Positions 12,148 to 25,152 are shown, numbered from the stretch's first letter. The stretch is DNA of 41,880 bases from Ichthyophonus hoferi (GCA_002751075.1 NAOQ01000234.1:35657-77536), one strand, 5' to 3'. Made by a program: numbers and translations. The notes: generated by a model not told the origin, from the sequence alone.

Positions 12148-14738
12148 CTAAAAATGACTATAAAAAATAGTAGGCCACAACCATTTAGGAAGCCACCCTA
12201 CATCGATCGTCGTGATTTCTCGGAAGGAAACAATGGCAATCTGCAAGGAGGGCCATAAGAATTGACTACATATCCCAACCCCAGGATGATAAGGTAAAGG
12301 TAGAGGTTGTACTCCTAACACTAGTGTATATCACTCACGTCCCTATCCCTATAGTATATGACCTTAGATGCTAAAAACACACACTATCAGTAAGAAACAC
12401 TGAAATAAACAAGTATTCCAAGGTAGATAATAGATAATAGGAGACATACAACTAGGAAAATAAAAACAAGTAATCTGCAAGCATTAGGTATTCTTATAGC
12501 CGTTTAGCCCCCATCCATACCCTACCTTACATGCTCCAGAGAGCCGTCAACAGAACCATCCTCTCTCACCGCCTTGAGGCAGGCATCTAGGCAATTTTCT
12601 ATCTTAAGACTTGTTTGTACCTGGGAGATATCTGAAGGAATGTAGTCAAGAATAATATGGGAGATGGATAGATTTAAACTCAAGTTATAGCCAGTGGAGA
12701 TAGTATGAGTATACAGAGGATTAAGAGCATTTGCATATTGCTATATATTTAGGTTTTTTAATTGAAATATATATAAAAGATGGAGCAAATATAAGTAAGA
12801 ACAAAATGAAAAAACCAAATGAAATTGATTAAATAATCGTGACAATTGAATATATGCGTCACAAACATATACCAAAATATAGGGCATTATGAGTATCTAT
12901 CTATTAACGTATAAGTACTATCACAGCACAGCAAACCAATATCAAGCCATATACATACTCTCTTGCCCCTGCTATACAACCCCCAACAGAGAACAAAAAG
13001 ATACACGGCCAGGTTGATTGTTCTCCTACTCTTATAGCTTCTTGGCATAGAACCTCGGAGGGATTGCTAAAAAAGGCTAATAACTTCTCCATTGAGAAAT
13101 TGGGCACAATGGTGACATCACCTACATACTTCTGGGCAAGCACGTGTTGGAATATCTTGAATGCACCCGGAATTATTACAGATACCTATGACAGGAGGAG
13201 GATAGTTAGTACGAGCAAAGAGTGATAGAAAAGAAGGATGGAGAAAGAATAATGGAATGTGATATAAAAGAACTGAACATACAATATGTTTTAGTAAGAT
13301 ATGATATAGGAAATGGTTAAATGTAATTAAAGAGAAGGGGTTAGCAGAGACAAAGAAAGGGGATTAAAAATCAAAGGAATAAAGAAAGATGGAAACAAGA
13401 ACAAAAGAAAAACACCAAAAAATAAATCTACTAATAGATATGAGATATGTCAACAACCATTAACACTAATGTATAGAATAAATTATTATTAATAAAGGCA
13501 AGGCTAACATTCTAATCAGCATCTAACTATACAACTGGCACCAAGAGAAAACTACAGTTAAAGAAAAGAAAGGTTTGAAGGAAAGAGTATACATAGGGTT
13601 GGAGGTAGGGAGGGTGGACTAAGTGTATATAGATGGGCTCCTACCGAGGCATACATGCACCTCGTGGAGCACAGCTATATATGTCGTCATACCTGTATCT
13701 TTCTATCAATTCGTGTACATGCACGTATAATTATTATATATCGGTATAATCATCTGTTGTTATATCCATACATTGACACGACCTAATCTGTAGATCTATG
13801 CATACATTTCCCTTACCATCTAGTTATAATAACATGTATAATAACAGCCGCTGGTTCCATTTACATACCTGCATACCAATATGATGTAATTCTGAAAGTA
13901 TTAGTCCTTTTATTTTACCTAATAGCTGACTCAAATAGGGCGCGGAATGTGCATCACGTTGAAATAAAGACAGGAAGGGAAATACATGAGGGTTAACCTG
14001 GGATACAATAAAGTGATTGACATTAAAGAGCTCTGAGAGGCGGGTCATAGGAAGGTCTGTGGGGACGTAAGGTGAGCACTTGCTCCCTTGATAATGCAAC
14101 CAGTACCTAGTTAAAGACACAGAAAGAATTGGTAGAAAAAGAAAAAAAATAGAAACTAAAGAGGATCGCTCCCATATTAACGAATAACCACAGTCAAGAA
14201 ACATTAGTATGATGTCATAATTAGAGACATTTCATGTACTATATTGGGCTATAATATACCACAATAATATATACCTATCCTTGATATTTACACACTCCAA
14301 CCGTAATGGTTTTACACAGGCAGACAGGCCATATATACCGCTATATGTAGACAGCCCCATTAGCTTCCATCCCTACATATATACAGAAATAAATACCTAC
14401 AACACAGATATATGTGCCACAGACATTTTTTCCACACTTCTCCATATGTTTGTGTACCCATACAGATATCTTAGGCCTTTAATCGGATCTAGTCTTAAAA
14501 TTCGTTTTAAAACTGAATTGGTCTACCATGAGGTTATAAATAGTTTCAATAAAAGCTATGATGAGATAGATTGATAGTAATTAAAGTACATGCCATTCTC
14601 CAAGGTAGTTTCAGACCAGAAATGGCGGGAAGGGTTCCAGCGAACTGTGGCGCCATCATGGTCTTTAGCCATAACATCTACATGTTCATACACCCCTGGG
14701 AGACTACATGAGGCTAGAGCTGCACTCCAGATCAACTG

Positions 14739-14771
<33 letters not shown>

Positions 14772-17700
14772 GTATAATTATAGGTGTGGGAAAAAAAGAG
14801 AGTGCATATGAGGGTCTGTAATTCGTATGTGCCCGTAATGGAGTGAGATTAAAACTAAAGCACATGCATTCAAGCGGACAGAAGAAATCCAAAACGGAAG
14901 AGTGGATAAACAATGCATCTATTATGTATAGATACAGCACAATAGGCAATGGTATGGCAGTGCCAATGGAAATTAGAGAACACCATTGGTCAAAAGAAAG
15001 GGCCGTCTGGTCCAAACTAACCACCTAGCTCTTAATAGATAAATAATATATCTCCACACAAGCATGACGTTTATAGTCTGGACGGGGTGCATTAGCCCGA
15101 CGTATTGATTGGCAGAGATATTTATAAGGTATCCCACCTCACTACCTACTCTCCCCTCCTTTATCCAAGCTTTCCCCTTTTTTGTCGCCCGTTCTGATGG
15201 TAGGCCCTATCCTACTTCACTACCTTACTCTCCCCTTTCCTATCTTCCCTTCTCATCACATACCCTATTCTACCTCACGTCTCTGTTTGTCTCTATACCT
15301 CTTTGTCTTTAATCATACTATTAATTTATGCTTTTCTCTCATTCAATATAAATGACAACCACTTTGCTTCTCACTATATATACCCATTTATGATCTTTTT
15401 CTTTAAGTACATTTATATCCTCTTCCAAATTGTTTCTTCCATGACAATTTCCCAATCACCTACCACGTTTGGAGCAGTGAGGTAGTTAAGTAGCCAGGGT
15501 ACTTCGTATGATCGACGGGAGGCAACTGCAATGTTAATTACCCTGTGGGTACGATGATAAGCCTCCTAAGAATGGGAAGAGGGATATATAAGTAGAGGTT
15601 AGCAAAAGTATTCAAATATAATAAAGAGAGATGGTAGTAAAGAGTATAAATAGGGTAGGAGAGAAAAGAGAAAATGTAAAGGTATAGTGTTTTGCCATTG
15701 ATTGTAGGCGCATATGGGAGTGGGTAAACAGATTATATATAAACATACGTTATACGCATACAGTTGAAGGAAGAGAGGTCTAAATACAGAGATATATAGA
15801 ACTAAATGGATGTTTAGAAGGGGAAGTAAATACAAAGCTGCCAATGATTTACAACACAATATTTGTATAGATTGAATGAGTCAAATTATATTTATTAGAA
15901 AACTAGTAATGGAAGTTATGTTAGTCTTTCCTTAGTCTATCGGAACAGAACCTTACTAAACCTTAGATTACTTGTATTAACTAGTAGAGCATAGATTAGT
16001 AAACATAAAATAGCAAGATGCCGCCCATCCCCTCCCCTCCCTTTCTCCCCGTTTTTTTCACTTTCCTTCTCGTTTAGAACACTCTCCTTATCTACCCCCC
16101 TTACTCTTCTTCTCCTCCCTTCTTTAAGATCATAGTTAATACTCCCTTTATGCTCTCTTACCAGAAAGGTATAATTTCCCGTGTTGTCAATACAGAAGGT
16201 CTCTAGTTTCTTGATATCCATAAGCACTCCATGCTTGAGGAATCGTGCAATTTTCCTACGCCCACTGCCCTGCTCCAATCTATTTATGTCATACCATTGT
16301 TACTTGTAGATTAGCTTTACATTGCAGCATTAACCAACCTGCTAATATAATCATCTGTTTTATGTCCCTATATTCCTTCATTTTAATCTCTCTATCCTGC
16401 CCTCCTTTCTCTCATTTGCTTATTAATATATTGAAAAATCCGGTTATATATTCCCTCTCAGATCCTCTCTATCTCTCCCAAGGTACTTTCTCGCCTAGAC
16501 CTTATAGACATAAACACCAACAATTATACTATTCGTCGTCTATACAGTTATATTAATGCCTTCATATTTACCTCATGTCTAATATAACCTATAGTTAAAT
16601 GTGACAACTATTTCCTTGGGAACTATGACAATTTCTTCTGAATATATCTAATACATATTTTGCCTTTCTTTTCACCATACCTTTTACCTATATTATTGTA
16701 TCACACAACTTGCCAGAGCACACTTCCATAGATCATCCATATACACACATACAGACACATAATAACACATTATATTCAATGTAACTATCGGTTTCACTAA
16801 CCCATTAAAGGCATTGAAATTGATAACATTCGGTAAGAACAGTTTCTCCAATTCCTCATCGGTGTGTACCCCCATTAGTGCAGTGAGAAGGGCCCCAATA
16901 GAAGCACCACTAATTATACGGGGTAGCAACTGGTGTTCATGTAGGCACTTTACTACTCCAAAGTGATAGAGGCCTGGGGGTAGAGGAGAAAGGCGAAAGA
17001 CAGTAATGTATAAATAGTGAGAAAGCAAAAGGCACAATAGATAAATGAGGAAAGAAAAGGTGTGTTGTTATATATGAGTAATGTTAAAGAGTACCAGTGA
17101 GTACAAGAAGATATAAAGTGTAAAAGGAAAAACAAAAAGGTCTCTGAAGAGCAGGAAAAGTAGAGAAAAACTAGAAGAAAAATAAATGATTATTAACAGA
17201 GAATTATAAATCAGTGGAACTTGAGATATATTAAGGACTATATAATGGTGCATGGCATATTAAGCAGTCCATAAACACTTGATAATTACCCAATGAAGCC
17301 CCTCCACTTAGAAGCAGGGCTGTGCAGCCATAGGCTTGCCGCATGTCCGTAAACACCCTCACCTTGGTGTTGGGGCTAAAGTCCTTACTGGGACACTCGC
17401 AAAGCCGTTTTAAATTTAGGCATACCTACGACATAATCATTAGGCTAATATATTTGTGCTAGTTATGGATGCAATTATATAGGTAAAATATTATTCCCAA
17501 CTCTTTAAGGGTAGAAGAGAAAATGTATTCTTGTATACCAAAATATCAGCTATATGTATTATAATATATAACCAACCAGATTGGTTCGCTAGTATTAGTC
17601 AACCAACCTCAATATTACCATACGCATAAATCAAGGCAGTTAATTTATTCATGCTGCTTGCAACGCATGTCTCTATAGCCTATCCTCATATATAGACCAA

Positions 17701-18753
17701 GTCCAATATAGTCAGGGAGAATATTATTATATTTGTCTATGCAGACCGCTGTCTTTCTCTCTCCTCTATGCTCTCTATACCTACCGCTTTTCCTTACTCA
17801 TTGCTCTCCTCTATCTCTTTTTCTATGCCATATTATCTAATATCACCCAATCATTGCCTATTTGATTTATATTTGTCTTCCACTTTTATCAAACCCTCTC
17901 TCATCCTATCAATATTTATAGCCACTCGTGTCCTTTCTCCCTCTCGCCGTTTCTTCTTTATACCCCCTCCCCCCGTTCACTATATCACATCATACTAACC
18001 TCATCTACATAGTCCTCTACCAGTTTTTTAGTACCCCAATAGCACTTAGTTAGTAATTGCGGGTTGTTAATGCCTCCCAGCCCTCTCACAAGTCCTGTTA
18101 CATACCACATTCTACTATTAGACCACAAACCATGTGTGGAGATATGCATGTAATAATAAAGTTTAAACTTTGAAAAATAAAAATAGAAAGACACAAGCAT
18201 AAACTGCTTCATTACTATAGCAGAATACATGGACCTGTCCTACTAGGTCACATTACTTCTCCCAAGAATAACTGTCCATTTCCTTAAGTCCTACTCTATA
18301 CTGCCTGGGATATAGTTCATACCTGCTCTTATGAGAAAAATAGTTGTAGCCGTGTCATCATTTTGACGTGCTGCCCTCAAAAGAGCTAGTCTTTTATGAA
18401 TTAGCTCGTGGTCATAATAGGGAGACTCGTCCACTAGTTTCCACTCATCATGCCCTGTATTATAATTATTACGCTTAAGATTACGATTATGATTACGATA
18501 TGATTGATTGGATTGGATAATGTAATAAGAATAAAAACTTACATTGCCTTTAAGTAAACATTCTATGTATATAGCAAGGGATATCCCAACTCAAACATAA
18601 AAAACAATAACCCATGTCATCTTTCAAGATATCTATTAGTAATATTTTTATACATAGTGGGTTTAATGATAACAAAACAACAATAATAAAAATAATAATG
18701 ATAAAAAAATAATAATCATAATCATAATAATAATAGTCTTAATAGTAATAATA

Positions 18754-18838
<85 letters not shown>

Positions 18839-19480
18839 NNNNNNNNNNNNNNNNNNNNNNNNNNNNNNNNNNNNNNNNNNNNNNNNNNNNNNNNNNNNNN
18901 NNNNNNNNNNNNNNNNNNNNNNNNNNNNNNNNNNNNNNNNNNNNNNNNNNNNNNNNNNNNNNNNNNNNNNNNNNNNNNNNNNNNNNNNNNNNNNNNNNNN
19001 NNNNNNNNNNNNNNNNNNNNNNNNNNNNNNNNNNNNNNNNNNNNNNNNNNNNNNNNNNNNNNNNNNNNNNNNNNNNNNNNNNNNNNNNNNNNNNNNNNNN
19101 NNNNNNNNNNNNNNNNNNNNNNNNNNNNNNNNNNNNNNNNNNNNNNNNNNNNNNNNNNNNNNNNNNNNNNNNNNNNNNNNNNNNNNNNNNNNNNNNNNNN
19201 NNNNNNNNNNNNNNNNNNNNNNNNNNNNNNNNNNNNNNNNNNNNNNNNNNNNNNNNNNNNNNNNNNNNNNNNNNNNNNNNNNNNNNNNNNNNNNNNNNNN
19301 NNNNNNNNNNNNNNNNNNNNNNNNNNNNNNNNNNNNNNNNNNNNNNNNNNNNNNNNNNNNNNNNNNNNNNNNNNNNNNNNNNNNNNNNNNNNNNNNNNNN
19401 NNNNNNNNNNNNNNNNNNNNNNNNNNNNNNNNNNNNNNNNNNNNNNNNNNNNNATAATAATAATAATAATAATAATAATA

Positions 19481-19511
<31 letters not shown>

Positions 19512-21139
19512 TAGTAATAGTAGTAATCATAATCATAGTCATAATGGTAGAATTGGGATATTACATATAGTTAAGCCATGAGTATTATGCAGGGGGTTGT
19601 AGCTTACAATCACACATATTTATGTTTATTATTAACATAACAATATTAGGCTAGACCCCATGTTGCAAAAAGTTTCAAAACTGCGTAGCGGTGGACTTAC
19701 ACCCCGATTCAATTCAGCAATATCAATTAAATGTACTTATTTTATCTTATTAAACAGGAATATAGATATGAATCAATCGACGTATACTCACCCAAGCATC
19801 TGTGTTGGTCAATAAAATTGACAATATCATGAATATGACGTAGGAAGACCATTAACGGTTAAGTATTCCCAAAAGAGGCCATCACAGGTTTAGCATGGTA
19901 TCCGGGCATTGGTAAACATTTTTAATCACCAGACCATGTGTATATATCCCTTACAGCCAAACCATGCTTTATCATCTTTCTACCGCCTTGTAGATCATTC
20001 CGTCTTATAAAATAATAAGTTATACACTAAGTATCTTGGAGTTGTGTAGTGGGTGATTGCACTTTCTTCCAACCTTCTCTTATCAAAGAGCTGATTTACT
20101 TCTCTTAATGTTAACTATAAATGGGATATGGAATGGAAAAAATAATAAAATAAAGTATACATAAGAGAGTCAATATGATATGATAGGATAAATAGAATAA
20201 ATAGGATAAAACGGGGCGTTGGAGTCACATTATTATAATGAGTATATAAGAGTGATGGAATTATATATGAACATAAATAATGACAAAATGCATTTATATA
20301 AATACTGTGTATAATACGAACCTGTCATACTTTACAGCGGCGGCGTACCAGTTTGGAAACGAGTCAGCCTCGTGCATTCTCTTCTTACATCTGACTGTTT
20401 CCAAATCATCTTTATGTTGCGTGTACTTTTATAAAAATTGTGATTGTTAATTTACGTATTCGGGTTGTCATATATTCCCTCTGTCCTTTAACTCAAAGAT
20501 AGCAAGACTACTCCCATGCACAATCACAATAACCTATTATCTCTTGATTTACGCACATATATTTTGTCCTGCCGCATGGAAAATAGATTCAAAAACGTAA
20601 GATAATCTACTATCTATATTCAAATACTTGATATTATAGAGCTGTCGAGTTATTCTCCTCCTTTGGGTGCTCAAATAAATTTTTATTGTTATCCCATTCT
20701 TTTATTAGCCTTTTGGTTAATTTAAGATTTTCAACAAGTGCCTTTTATATGTAGATATTTTTCCACAACTGACTTTAAGAAATTATAGCATAAACCATAC
20801 CATACTATTATGTCCATGCTCTATAATAAGGAAATCCATTGGAATAAAAACATTATAATTATAATTTCTAGCAAGTATTTATAGTTAAAATCTTGATATT
20901 ATGGGGAAGTAAAGGTCTTATGCAAGGAATATAATGTCATGCAAAAACCATGAAGGTTATAAAAAAGACAAGAAAATATTTCAAGTATTTTTTAAAGGTG
21001 TATTGAATCCCCATAATAGGAGCATATGAAAGTGAAAAAATGAAGAGTGAATAAAAATACGCTCTACCTGGCATAAATCAAATAACACTGCTCTAAGGAG
21101 TTGGCTTGGTGCAAAAAATATAGAAAATAGCAACCCCAT
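12148..21139 (-). CDS. DUF3336/patatin-like lipase (SDP1/TGL-type triacylglycerol lipase family)
   Basis: The family hydrolyses stored triacylglycerol at lipid droplets in plants (SDP1) and fungi (Tgl3/4/5). Exons: 21068-21139, 20322-20425, 19792-19799 (8 nt), 18323-18454, 18000-18094, 17290-17425, 16802-16973, 16162-16264, 15464-15565, 14594-14735, 13869-14056, 13005-13185, 12531-12631, 12148-12240. They give 542 codons in phase plus a stop. DUF3336 features are SFPNWYAAAVKYDRCLGHD, SPYYDHELI, GLGGINN and YWGTKKLVEDY. The patatin core has the oxyanion motif GGASLG (residues 178-183), nucleophile motif GASIG (Ser207), LLNYLTAPNV, LFNVNHFIVSQVNPHV, QKYVGDVTIVP and GEQSTWP. The family DGS motif reads ETT (Glu350), so activity is uncertain. 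The N-terminal MGLLFSIFF segment is hydrophobic. Least certain are exon 1 and the last exon: if the donor at 12530 is not used, the CDS ends at a TAG at 12522. At 542 aa it is shorter than SDP1 or Tgl4. Confidence 0.85.
14057..14593 (-). other. Probable GC-AG intron in the lipase gene
   Basis: The upstream exon must end after GAG AAT G, followed by GCATGT, and the downstream exon begins after CCCCACAG with AC CTT CCT. The join gives LENDLPMTRL, matching the family LExDLPxxxL. No GT donor near 14594 has the right phase. Confidence 0.65.
14740..14767. repeat. (TA)n microsatellite beside a splice acceptor
   Basis: The TA run lies 4-31 bases upstream, on the minus strand, of lipase exon 14594-14735. 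It replaces the usual pyrimidine tract before the TCAG acceptor, so length changes here could affect splicing. Confidence 0.85.
18700..19535. repeat. (TAA)n microsatellite containing an assembly gap
   Basis: AAT/ATA trinucleotide runs lead into a block of N at 18839-19453 (615 bases) and continue on the other side to about 19530. The whole tract is in the lipase intron between exons 18323-18454 and 19792-19799. The assembly probably broke inside the repeat; the true repeat length is unknown. Apparent open frames through the N block are artefacts. Confidence 0.97.
19792..19799 (-). CDS. 8-nt microexon of the lipase gene
   Basis: The minus-strand exon ATGCTTGG is preceded by a CAACACAG acceptor and followed by a strong GTGAGTAT donor. 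It converts phase 2 from exon 20322-20425 (ending in AG) to phase 1 for exon 18323-18454 (starting with GG). The joined residues are KYDR-CL-GHDEWK, which reproduce the family pattern LDRLxGNDxWK with no gap. Without it the two flanking exons are out of phase. Confidence 0.75.
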
Positions 21140-23046
21140 TTTGGGGTTTATTGTATTATATGTACATATACCGTTATACACACATATATTGGCACCGACA
21201 CGTACTCCTTTAACACCCAGAGTGATACGGATACTTAAACAAAACCCTTTTTATGTACACGAATGGGCATATAAAAATGGACTGAAATAAATGCGAAAGC
21301 AGTTAGGTACAAATGATATTAAAGTTTTAAGAAAATAAATAAGACGTGCAGATGTAGTACAAAATCCAATAAATATTTTTTGGTATTGCAATGTTTCGTA
21401 TTGTTTAACTATGTTGCACTATTTATACCTTACTTTTTTATGTTATATCACATCAGTGTGGTCATGGGAAAATGGCTCACAGCCTTCGGCTCTAAACCAA
21501 TAGGCGGATAGATAATTCATAATTTATTTTTATTGTTTATACATATATGTACATATACATATATATATATCACCCAAAATACTTATTATTGGTTAATACC
21601 CTCATCATATTATTGGCTAATTGTATGTATTGCGACACAGAATAGGCTCAATTGTTGATTCCACTACCTACGGGCATTATAGATCCGCTCTTTCTGACCT
21701 CACGGTCAAACCAAAAAATAGTTGTAATACCTACATTGATTACTATGTTAACTAATCCACATACCAATTTCTATATTTTTGTGACTAGTTGTAGTTGTAG
21801 TTGCTAATTCCTATTATCCAGGTATATTAATTAGCAATTGAGTTGCCAACTCAAATTATTTGAAAACTATCCAATCCAATAGCTTTTCCAGTTTGTTCCT
21901 AATCAATCCTTAGTGAGGCAATGACGATTATGTCTGAGATAATGTTTTGCGGCCTCAGATATGGCCTTGGAGTGTCTCTAGTAGTCCAAAATTGCTTATC
22001 AACAGCAATGCCAAGCGAGAAAAATCAAAACATTATGGGATACAAGACATGGTATTATACTTCATTTATAGTAAACTGATGATTTTGAGGGTACTACTTT
22101 CCGGTACTACTATAGTGTTGACCATTCGGTTTCAAGAATCAAGGCTGGGTGATGATATAATCCAGTAGTTCATGAAATAGTAATATGTACTAATCGTAAT
22201 ATTATGCGAAAGGTAAAATATCAATCGAGGCAATTAAATAACGACTAATATTAATCACAAAAATTAATACACAATTCAGTTTTGTTACTATTTAGCTTTT
22301 ATTATATATAGTCGTGATCAGCACAATTTTAACGCAAGGGCATTTCATTCTAAGCTAATATTCTTGGGTAATAATTAAAGCTATATTCGAGAAGGGGCAA
22401 CCAAAATCATGTACGTTACAAAGAAACATGACATTAGTCATACAATGTGTTGTTTCTGAGGCCATATTACCCTAGTCCTATACACAGATTAAGTTGAATT
22501 TGACAGTGCCGTAAAACTCTCCTATGCAGTAATCAGAACTAATTTTCTATAGTTAAAATACTTATGAATTAATTATTACTTCAAACTATCTCTTGATTAA
22601 CATAAGATAGATCTATTATCTGTTTTCATATCATTCTACAGCTATTATTACTGGCTTATCTTTATACTATATAATTGAACAATGATTGGTTGTTAAATTT
22701 TGAAACAAAATGCAACGGTTAATTTAATTTGAAGCTCAAAAAATTCTGCAGCCCACCAATTTCCGTACATATTTAAATAATAATCCTAATTGTGCAATTA
22801 CTGTGACTAACGACTAATAGAAATATTGAGTTGAGAAAAAGAAAAACACTTGAAGGAAAGCAAGCAAGTGAAAAAGTCAACCATAATAATACTTTGCTTA
22901 CTTACTAATTACTTCCAACCCAACTTTTACATTCATGATATAAGATTGTTATTTTTAGTAGCACACAATAATAGCATTTTGCGTTCAGTATTACATATTT
23001 TGACACGTTGCCATACTCTAGTTATTATCATATTATTATCATAAAG
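21140..23046. promoter_or_regulatory. Divergent 5' flank between lipase and coiled-coil genes
   Basis: About 1.9 kb separate the proposed start codons of the minus-strand lipase (21139) and the plus-strand coiled-coil gene (23047). Promoters of both should lie here, and further non-coding 5' exons are possible. I cannot name a core promoter element: the many TATATA strings are not distinctive in this AT-rich sequence. A plus-strand frame at 21947-22168 has no recognisable features. Confidence 0.4.
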
Positions 23047-25152
23047 ATGGCTGAAGAGGTAAGAAAAACATCATGCTAGGGACCTTGAATAGAACTACTT
23101 ATAAGCTTTCATAGTTAGGTTAAATGAGCGCCATTTATATATATGTATATATAATATTAAAGCACACTATCACGCGGATATATGCCATCCTGCCCAGCAT
23201 TACTTTAAGCTTTGCTATTATGCCTACACTCACATATATGAATTTGTGGTTACAGAATTGTCTACTCCTTTTTACTTGCCGGGAATTAATAAGAATATAA
23301 GGTTTCATGCATATTTTTTTTTAATGGCTACCATGTTAATCTGGCCTTATCTGCAGCACAGTGTTGCAATCATTTACGCACATACGTTCTTCATTATATA
23401 AGCAGATAAAACTCAATTTGAATTATTTAAAGTTATTGGGAAAGTGTCAATCAATAAAAGGGCATGCGCGTAGTATTGCTTTATGACTGCTACAAGAGTA
23501 GTAAGTGTGAAGGTTAAGTGTCTTTGAGTAAAAAAACTCTGTTTGTTCATTATTCTATACTCGAAAATGGGTGTTAATACTTAGGTAGTTCAATTAGTAA
23601 TAAATATTAAGTACAAGGCTGGGTGTGCAAGTCATTCTAACTATAGTGTTTGTCTAGAATGATGATTACTCCCCGGAAAAGCATAACAAGATGACTGTAG
23701 AAATCCAGATCTTACAGCGGGTATGCGCATGCATGTTAATATATGTGTATATGCATATGCCTGAATACACCTGTCTATTTACATATAGTTTTTTTTTTGT
23801 ATTCGGTTATGTATTTTTGAAGGTAAGTTCATATGTGCTTGCGTATGTTGAACATTAACAAAATCCTTTTATGTGATATACACTGACCCCCTTATATACG
23901 CTGAGCTCATTATGTAGATAGTTATAGTGAGTTAACTAGCCTATGTAGTGGCATATTAGGCACAGCGCTCTCACCTTTTTACTAATCGTTGTTACCTCTC
24001 AATTCATAGAATTGTGTAGCTGTCATTTTATTTAGAAACAGCGAGTTGTGATAACCATACTCCGAGTCCAGATTAGCACCTGCAACATCCAATAGAAATA
24101 GTGATTAATATCTTTTATTTTCCTTTAGAAGAATGAACAACTTGAAAATGAACTGCAAGCCATTCAGACCGTAAGTGTATTTGCTTGTGGCTATTATTTC
24201 ATAATCATATAACATGGTTCTATAAAGGAATTGTATATTTAATGGTGTATTATAACTTGACTGTATAGAAATATGATTATACGTATGCATAGTTATACAA
24301 TGTTGCAGTGTCGGATGACTTTATCTGTTGTTTCATGGCACTTCTCAAAAATTTGTGGGCATGGTTGTATATAGTCGTATGGCTTTATGTTGGTATCTGG
24401 GTGGGTTGGAATAATGCGGGAGGAGAGATGTAATACTTTATTGGAGTATATACTGACCAAGGAAGAGGGAACAGGAGCACAGCAGTGAAAGATGGAGGTT
24501 AGAAGAAGAGCTGGCTACACTTGAATTGGTATGAAGGAGATAAGAGGGCATATAGTTTATATAGGATTAGGGATATGACTTATATATATTTATATGAGTA
24601 ATGCACAAGTTAATAATTATTGTTTACATAGTTGTGCATGTATACTGCCAATTGTTTTGCATATCTCTATATAATTATGCATAGGTATATGTTACATGGA
24701 TTTCTTACACTAACCGATTGGTTTTATAACTCACAGCAACACAGACAAGAGCACAGGGATTTAACTGAAGCCATTGAGGTAAGTACATTGACCTAGTCTC
24801 TCTGTTATTACATTTTAATGTGTAGTGTATATAGGAGGCTAGGATAACCAATTGTATAGAATCCACAAGACCGACTAAGCCCCCTTATTATTACCTGTAT
24901 CTTTCTTCTTACATTACCTTACTAACAAGACGACCCACAGGCCAAGGAGACTGAGGTAGCTGCGCTAAAGGCGAAGCTGGCTCAGATGAAGGAGGTAAGC
25001 ATATGCCTTTAGAGGTGCCCCTGATTTTGGGGTTGGAGTGTGCTATATTACCATTGCTTACTTTTTACCGTGGCTGATATGATGGGCTAATTGCTGGAGT
25101 GATACATTCATTGTGAATCAATTAGGTTTTAGAGCAGGCAGCATCAGGATAG
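23047..25152 (+). CDS. Small coiled-coil protein, 79 aa, six exons
   Basis: Exons are 23047-23058, 24129-24170, 24466-24528, 24737-24778, 24941-24994 and 25126-25152, with lengths 12, 42, 63, 42, 54 and 27 nt. Every intron is phase 0 and has good borders (GTAAGA, GTAAGTG, GTATGA, GTAAGTA, GTAAGC donors). Translation begins MAEE-KNEQLENELQAIQT and ends EVLEQAASG before TAG at 25150-25152. The composition is E/Q/L/A/K-rich with no Pro. Hydrophobics keep heptad spacing (L9, L13, I16 and L30, L34, L37), with a register change before the last helix (L62, L66, M69, L73). It probably forms a helical oligomer or adaptor. I do not recognise a family, and its size resembles short coiled-coil proteins only in general. 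The weakest border is the CAAGGAAG acceptor of exon 3. Confidence 0.72.

Noticed and set aside
18739-19542. 267-codon minus-strand open frame across the N block
   Set aside because: It consists of unknown bases and a TAA/ATA microsatellite.
19792-19852. Alternative first exon of the lipase starting at ATG 19850
   Set aside because: It closes the phase but gives no family similarity upstream of GHDEWK, while the microexon route restores the conserved DUF3336 start.
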